Part shown: positions 13,598-16,740 of the stretch, one piece after another
Position numbering within the stretch: the first letter of the stretch is position 1
Layout of the letters: each line of letters starts with the position of its first letter
Source of the DNA: an uncultured bacterium
Lineage (GTDB): Bacteria; Cyanobacteriota; Vampirovibrionia; Gastranaerophilales; Gastranaerophilaceae
Direction of reading: 5' to 3'
DNA: 16,740 bases
Assembly: GCA_902464375.1 (NCBI GenBank)
Contig: CABQIM010000036.1
Location: 1-16,740 of the forward strand
Program-made: the position numbers and the translations under genes
The notes under the pieces: generated by a model
Database searches by the model: none
Told to the model about the DNA's origin: nothing
The model's input: only the letters and a program-made list of their open reading frames with translations

Positions 13598-15031
13598 TTA
13601 AAATCCTTGTACAGCAGCTTCAATCATTGTAACAAGTCCTTCCGGCATATAAATACCGATAAAGAACGCTACTAAAAGCATTACAATTTGAGGAGCGTAC
13701 ATTGTCCAAGAGAATTTTTCTGTTGAAACTTGATGTGCATCTCCTTCTTTGTGAGAAGAGAATGCCATTCCAATAACTGCTTTACCCAAACCGAATAAAA
13801 CAATTGTTAGTAACAACAAGAATAATACACATTGGATATAGTGATGTTTAATAAACATTGTTTTTACCATCATAAATTCACTGATGAACAATACTGATGG
13901 TGGAAACGCTGTAATACCAGCAAATGATGCAATCCATAGCCAACCAGTTTTTCTATCATTTTTCAACAAACCAGTAACAGATTTAATTTTCTTTGTATTG
14001 TATCTTTCAAGAACGTTACCAGAAGTTAAGAAGAATGAAGCTTTGATTAGAGAGTGACCAATCAAATGAATCATAGCAGCCAACATACCGATTCCGCCCA
14101 TTGCAGTACCGATTGCTAAAATACCCATATTTTCAATAGAAGAATATGCAAGCATTCTCTTATAATTATTAATATGATAAACAAATACTGCTGTCACAAA
14201 CAAAGATAAGAAACCCATTGCCAAAAGCATTATTCTTGCATAACTGTCACAACCAGCCAAAACCATAATTCTGAATACATTCAAAATCATTAAGAATGCA
14301 GAGTTCAAAAGTGCTGCTGATAACAATGCTGAAATTGGAGATGGAGCTTCTGCGTGGGCATCCGGTAACCAGAAATGTACAGGAGCCAGACCCATTTTTG
14401 TACCAATACCGAATAATATAAATACAAATGACAATTGAAGCCAGAAATGATTGAACAACGGTGCGTTGTTATATAATTCGCTGAAGAACAAAGTATTCAA
14501 GCTGCCTGTTGCAACTGTCATAAGAATTATACCAACAAATGCTAAAGCAATACCAATTGAACAAATAAATACATATTTCCAAGCAGCTTCAATTGAATGT
14601 TTTGTTTTGTGGAAATAAATCAAATATGCACTTGCCAAAGTTGTACCTTCAATAAATACCCAAGAAGCACCTAAGTTTGTACTTAAAACTGCACCTGTCA
14701 TTGAAAATACGAAGAACAATACCATATAAGTATAATGTCTTAGTTTTCTTGTTAAAGAGCTGTCATTTTTAGTGTAACCATTGTTATAAATTGCTACTGC
14801 TAAAAATACGATTGACATTACCATCAAGAATATTTTGTTTGTATCATCAACCGCAAAGAACTTGCTTGGCTGCCACATAGGTAAAAAGTCTTTTCCCATG
14901 CAGAATGCAACTGATACAACGAAATGCAATATTGCATATAAATTAATCATTAAATTGTTTAAGAATTTGCTCTTAAATAAGAACAATATTAGACACGCTA
15001 AAAGCGGAAATAATAAAATTAAATTAATCAT
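13598..15031 (-). CDS. hyfF: HyfF-like antiporter/ion-pumping membrane subunit (NuoL/M/N superfamily)
   Basis: This 477-residue protein has about 14 transmembrane helices. Features of proton-translocating complex I antiporter-like subunits are present: a conserved membrane glutamate (ASWVFIEGTTLASAYLIYF), a lysine with the signature TKMGLAPVHFWLPDAHAEAP then SPISALLS, a second lysine (IHLIGHSLIKASFFLTSG) and a further conserved segment (AYSSIENMGILAIGTAMGG). It should move H+ or Na+ across the inner membrane when electrons pass through the peripheral subunits. It is shorter than E. coli HyfF/HycC. Its ATG overlaps the end of the hyfE gene by 8 nt, which suggests translational coupling. Confidence 0.9.
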   Translation of the reverse strand: MINLILLFPLLACLILFLFKSKFLNNLMINLYAILHFVVSVAFCMGKDFLPMWQPSKFFAVDDTNKIFLMVMSIVFLAVAIYNNGYTKNDSSLTRKLRHYTYMVLFFVFSMTGAVLSTNLGASWVFIEGTTLASAYLIYFHKTKHSIEAAWKYVFICSIGIALAFVGIILMTVATGSLNTLFFSELYNNAPLFNHFWLQLSFVFILFGIGTKMGLAPVHFWLPDAHAEAPSPISALLSAALLNSAFLMILNVFRIMVLAGCDSYARIMLLAMGFLSLFVTAVFVYHINNYKRMLAYSSIENMGILAIGTAMGGIGMLAAMIHLIGHSLIKASFFLTSGNVLERYNTKKIKSVTGLLKNDRKTGWLWIASFAGITAFPPSVLFISEFMMVKTMFIKHHYIQCVLFLLLLTIVLFGLGKAVIGMAFSSHKEGDAHQVSTEKFSWTMYAPQIVMLLVAFFIGIYMPEGLVTMIEAAVQGF

Positions 15032-15731
15032 TGTACTCGTAATCCTTCAAATCTGATAATTGTGAAACTTCCAAATCGTCAAATTCATTGTTAATTTCTT
15101 TAACTAACATACCTAAGATGAATACGGCGATAAAGATATCAAGTAAAACACCCAAGTTTACGATAATAGGCATTTCTTTTGCAACAGATAATGATAACAA
15201 GAAAATACCATTTTCCATTGTGATAAACCCGATAACGTTTGATAAAACTTTGTGTTTAATTGTAATTAACCACAAGCTTGTAATGATAATTGCAATTGAT
15301 ACACCAAAATACATTGGAGCTACCAACTTGAATTGAGGAGCATCAATATTTGCAACCAAGAAACCTGCAAATAAGATTACACTTGATATAAACAAACAGT
15401 AAAAGTGAGGAATGTTAGCATCCGTATCTCTGTGTGCTTGTGTTTTCTTAACAACTTTCTTTAAGAAGAAAGGAATTACAAACGCTTTTACTATTAATGT
15501 TTCGACTATTACAAATAAAAATCCTATGATATGGTGCATATTTGCGAAGATTGCTTCCGGACCAGAAATCATTGTCCAGTTGAACCAAGGTTCTTTTGCA
15601 AACCCTGACAAACATACAAAGAACAACAACCAACCTTGAGCCACAAGCATATTTACGTGCGCTGCCAAACGGCTTGTTGCTGCAATGTATATCATAGATA
15701 AACCTAATAAAATTATAAATATGTTTTCCAT
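15024..15731 (-). CDS. hyfE: HyfE-like membrane subunit (NuoK-like C-terminus)
   Basis: This 235-residue protein has about seven hydrophobic helices. The C-terminal region holds the NuoK/MrpC-type signature GFITMENGIFLLSLSVAKEM, with the membrane glutamate (MENG) expected in proton-conducting half-channels. A helix pair and an acidic cytoplasmic tail (NNEFDDLEVSQLSDLKDYEYND) follow. The length matches HyfE (about 215). In the complex it would sit between the antiporter-like subunit and the HyfC-like anchor. It begins 73 nt after the hyfC-like gene, a gap that holds a perfect hairpin, and ends overlapping hyfF. Confidence 0.85.
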   Translation of the reverse strand: MENIFIILLGLSMIYIAATSRLAAHVNMLVAQGWLLFFVCLSGFAKEPWFNWTMISGPEAIFANMHHIIGFLFVIVETLIVKAFVIPFFLKKVVKKTQAHRDTDANIPHFYCLFISSVILFAGFLVANIDAPQFKLVAPMYFGVSIAIIITSLWLITIKHKVLSNVIGFITMENGIFLLSLSVAKEMPIIVNLGVLLDIFIAVFILGMLVKEINNEFDDLEVSQLSDLKDYEYND

Positions 15732-15772
15732 AATATTTACCTTTAAACTACCTTTTTCGATTTAAGTTTAGT

Positions 15773-15806
15773 GATAAATAGTGCAATTAAAATTGCACTA
15801 TTTATC
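15773..15806 (-). repeat. Perfect 16-bp inverted repeat inside the operon (hyfC-hyfE gap)
   Basis: Arms 15773-15788 and 15791-15806 (GATAAATAGTGCAATT and complement) are separated by 2 nt. The hairpin starts inside the hyfC stop codon. No T run follows on the minus strand, so it is more likely an mRNA stability or processing element, or an attenuator, than a plain terminator. Confidence 0.8.
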
Positions 15807-16740
15807 AGCCTCCATATACTCTATAAGTAACTAGAGCAAGAATTAGAAGTGCTGTCAAAGACATAATGAATATAAATTCAAATACGTGAGTCATTCTGAA
15901 TCTTGCCATAGATGATTCTACAGTACCGATGATTACTGAAAGAATAAATAGAATTGCAACATAAGCCAAAATAGCTTCTATTCCAACCCAAGAAGCAGGA
16001 ATAATCAAGTTTGCAATCAAAGATTCAAACAATAACATCTTGATAGCAGATGCCCAAGTAATCAAGCCCAAATCCATACCAGAGTTATCAAGAATCATAA
16101 CTTCGTGAATCATTGTTAACTCTAAGTGAGTTGTTGGGTCATCTACCGGAACTCTGCAGCCTTCGATTAAAAGCATTATAAATAATGTAACTGCCAAAAG
16201 AATTATGATAAGAACACCATAAACACCGGCATTCTCAAGAATCATTCTCAAGTTTCCAAAAGAGAAATGACCGGTCAAGGCAACAACAGATGCCATAGCT
16301 ATGAAAAATGCAGGCTCAACAATTGTTGAGAAGCAAGCTTCACGAGCTGCGCCCATTCCTTCAAAACTGCTTCCTGTATCCATTGCGGAAAGTAAAGCAA
16401 AGAATTTACCCAAACTTAATGAATAAGCAAAGATGATAAAAGCACAAGGTACATTCACGATTGAAATACCACCTGCCATTGGAACAAATAATGCTGCAAA
16501 TATTGTTGTCGCAAAACCAACTACAGGAGCAAACTTAAACACCCAAGAAGTCGTTGTACTAATAACGAACTCTTTTTTCATAAGTCTTAAGAAATCCCAT
16601 AAAGGCTGCCAAATACTTACACCTTTTCTTCCGGCAAAGAATGCCTTTGTTTTCTTAATTACGCCTACCATCAAGAATGGAGCAATTAAAAGAATTAATA
16701 TATTTATTAATCCATAAAGTGAATTCTTTTTAAGAATCAT
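15805..16740 (-). CDS. hyfC: HyfC/HycD-like membrane anchor subunit (NuoH family)
   Basis: This is the NuoH-type subunit that links the redox arm to the membrane ion channels. It has 311 residues and about eight transmembrane helices. Family marks are KTKAFFAGRKG then VSIWQPLWDFLRLMKKE, AMDTGSSFEGMGAAREA then CFSTIVEPAF, the charged loop IEGCRVPVDDPTTHLELTMI, then HEVMILDNSGMDL, and the C-terminal ESSMARFRMTHVFEF. The acidic loop residues form the start of the proton path near the quinone- or metal-site cavity in relatives. The ATG is the very last codon of the window and gives the family's usual length (about 307-315), so the gene is probably complete. A HyfB-like gene would be expected upstream, outside the window. 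Confidence 0.9.
   Translation of the reverse strand: MILKKNSLYGLINILILLIAPFLMVGVIKKTKAFFAGRKGVSIWQPLWDFLRLMKKEFVISTTTSWVFKFAPVVGFATTIFAALFVPMAGGISIVNVPCAFIIFAYSLSLGKFFALLSAMDTGSSFEGMGAAREACFSTIVEPAFFIAMASVVALTGHFSFGNLRMILENAGVYGVLIIILLAVTLFIMLLIEGCRVPVDDPTTHLELTMIHEVMILDNSGMDLGLITWASAIKMLLFESLIANLIIPASWVGIEAILAYVAILFILSVIIGTVESSMARFRMTHVFEFIFIMSLTALLILALVTYRVYGG

Overview
The window is AT-rich bacterial DNA with short intergenic gaps and both TAA and TAG stops. It encodes a flagellar export protein (FlhA), two promoters of the flagellar sigma-28 type, an outer-membrane Omp85/TpsB transporter and an energy-converting-hydrogenase-like membrane complex. This points to a motile, double-membraned, probably anaerobic or fermentative bacterium. 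The overall style (small MA.../MKI...SFGN proteins, base composition, gene mix) makes me suspect a gut Vampirovibrionia/Gastranaerophilales-type organism. That is inference; no rRNA or other marker gene is present to prove it.

Layout. Positions 1-641 hold the 3' end of flhA. Positions 642-5877 form a block bounded by two identical 412-bp direct repeats (710-1121 and 5466-5877). Each repeat carries a complete 81-codon gene of unknown function with its leader. Between them, on the minus strand, lie a 1027-aa coiled-coil/GLUG-repeat protein, a 72-aa ORF and a small secreted protein. Positions 5878-7290 (minus) encode an EF-hand plus CHAP-type peptidoglycan hydrolase. The 1027-aa gene and the hydrolase gene are each preceded by a near-consensus sigma-28 promoter, TAAAGTTT-N11-GCCG. 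Both promoters have the same extra element (ACTTTTGTAA core) at the same distance upstream. Neither protein has a signal peptide.

Positions 7406-8299 are a decayed IS30-family element: terminal inverted repeats intact, transposase centre deleted. Positions 8408-10165 (minus) encode a TpsB/Omp85 outer-membrane transporter with no recognisable partner here. Its divergent promoter region contains repeated TTACAA/TTGTAA palindromes and faces a 105-aa gene of unknown function that starts with TTG. A 133-aa unknown gene follows convergently.

Positions 11246-16740 (minus) are an operon for a membrane-bound complex of the group-4 hydrogenase/complex I superfamily, ordered HyfC-, HyfE-, HyfF-, HyfG- and HyfI-like. 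The large (HyfG-like) subunit lacks most of the cysteines that hold the NiFe site, and the small subunit is fused to a one-cluster ferredoxin domain. The complex therefore resembles the 'energy-converting hydrogenase-related' (Ehr) complexes rather than a working hydrogenase. It would couple electron transfer from a reduced donor to ion pumping through the HyfF antiporter-like subunit, but the terminal reaction is unknown.

The most interesting parts are the sigma-28-controlled pair of leaderless-export proteins next to flhA, the perfect duplication around them, and the Ni-free hydrogenase-like complex.
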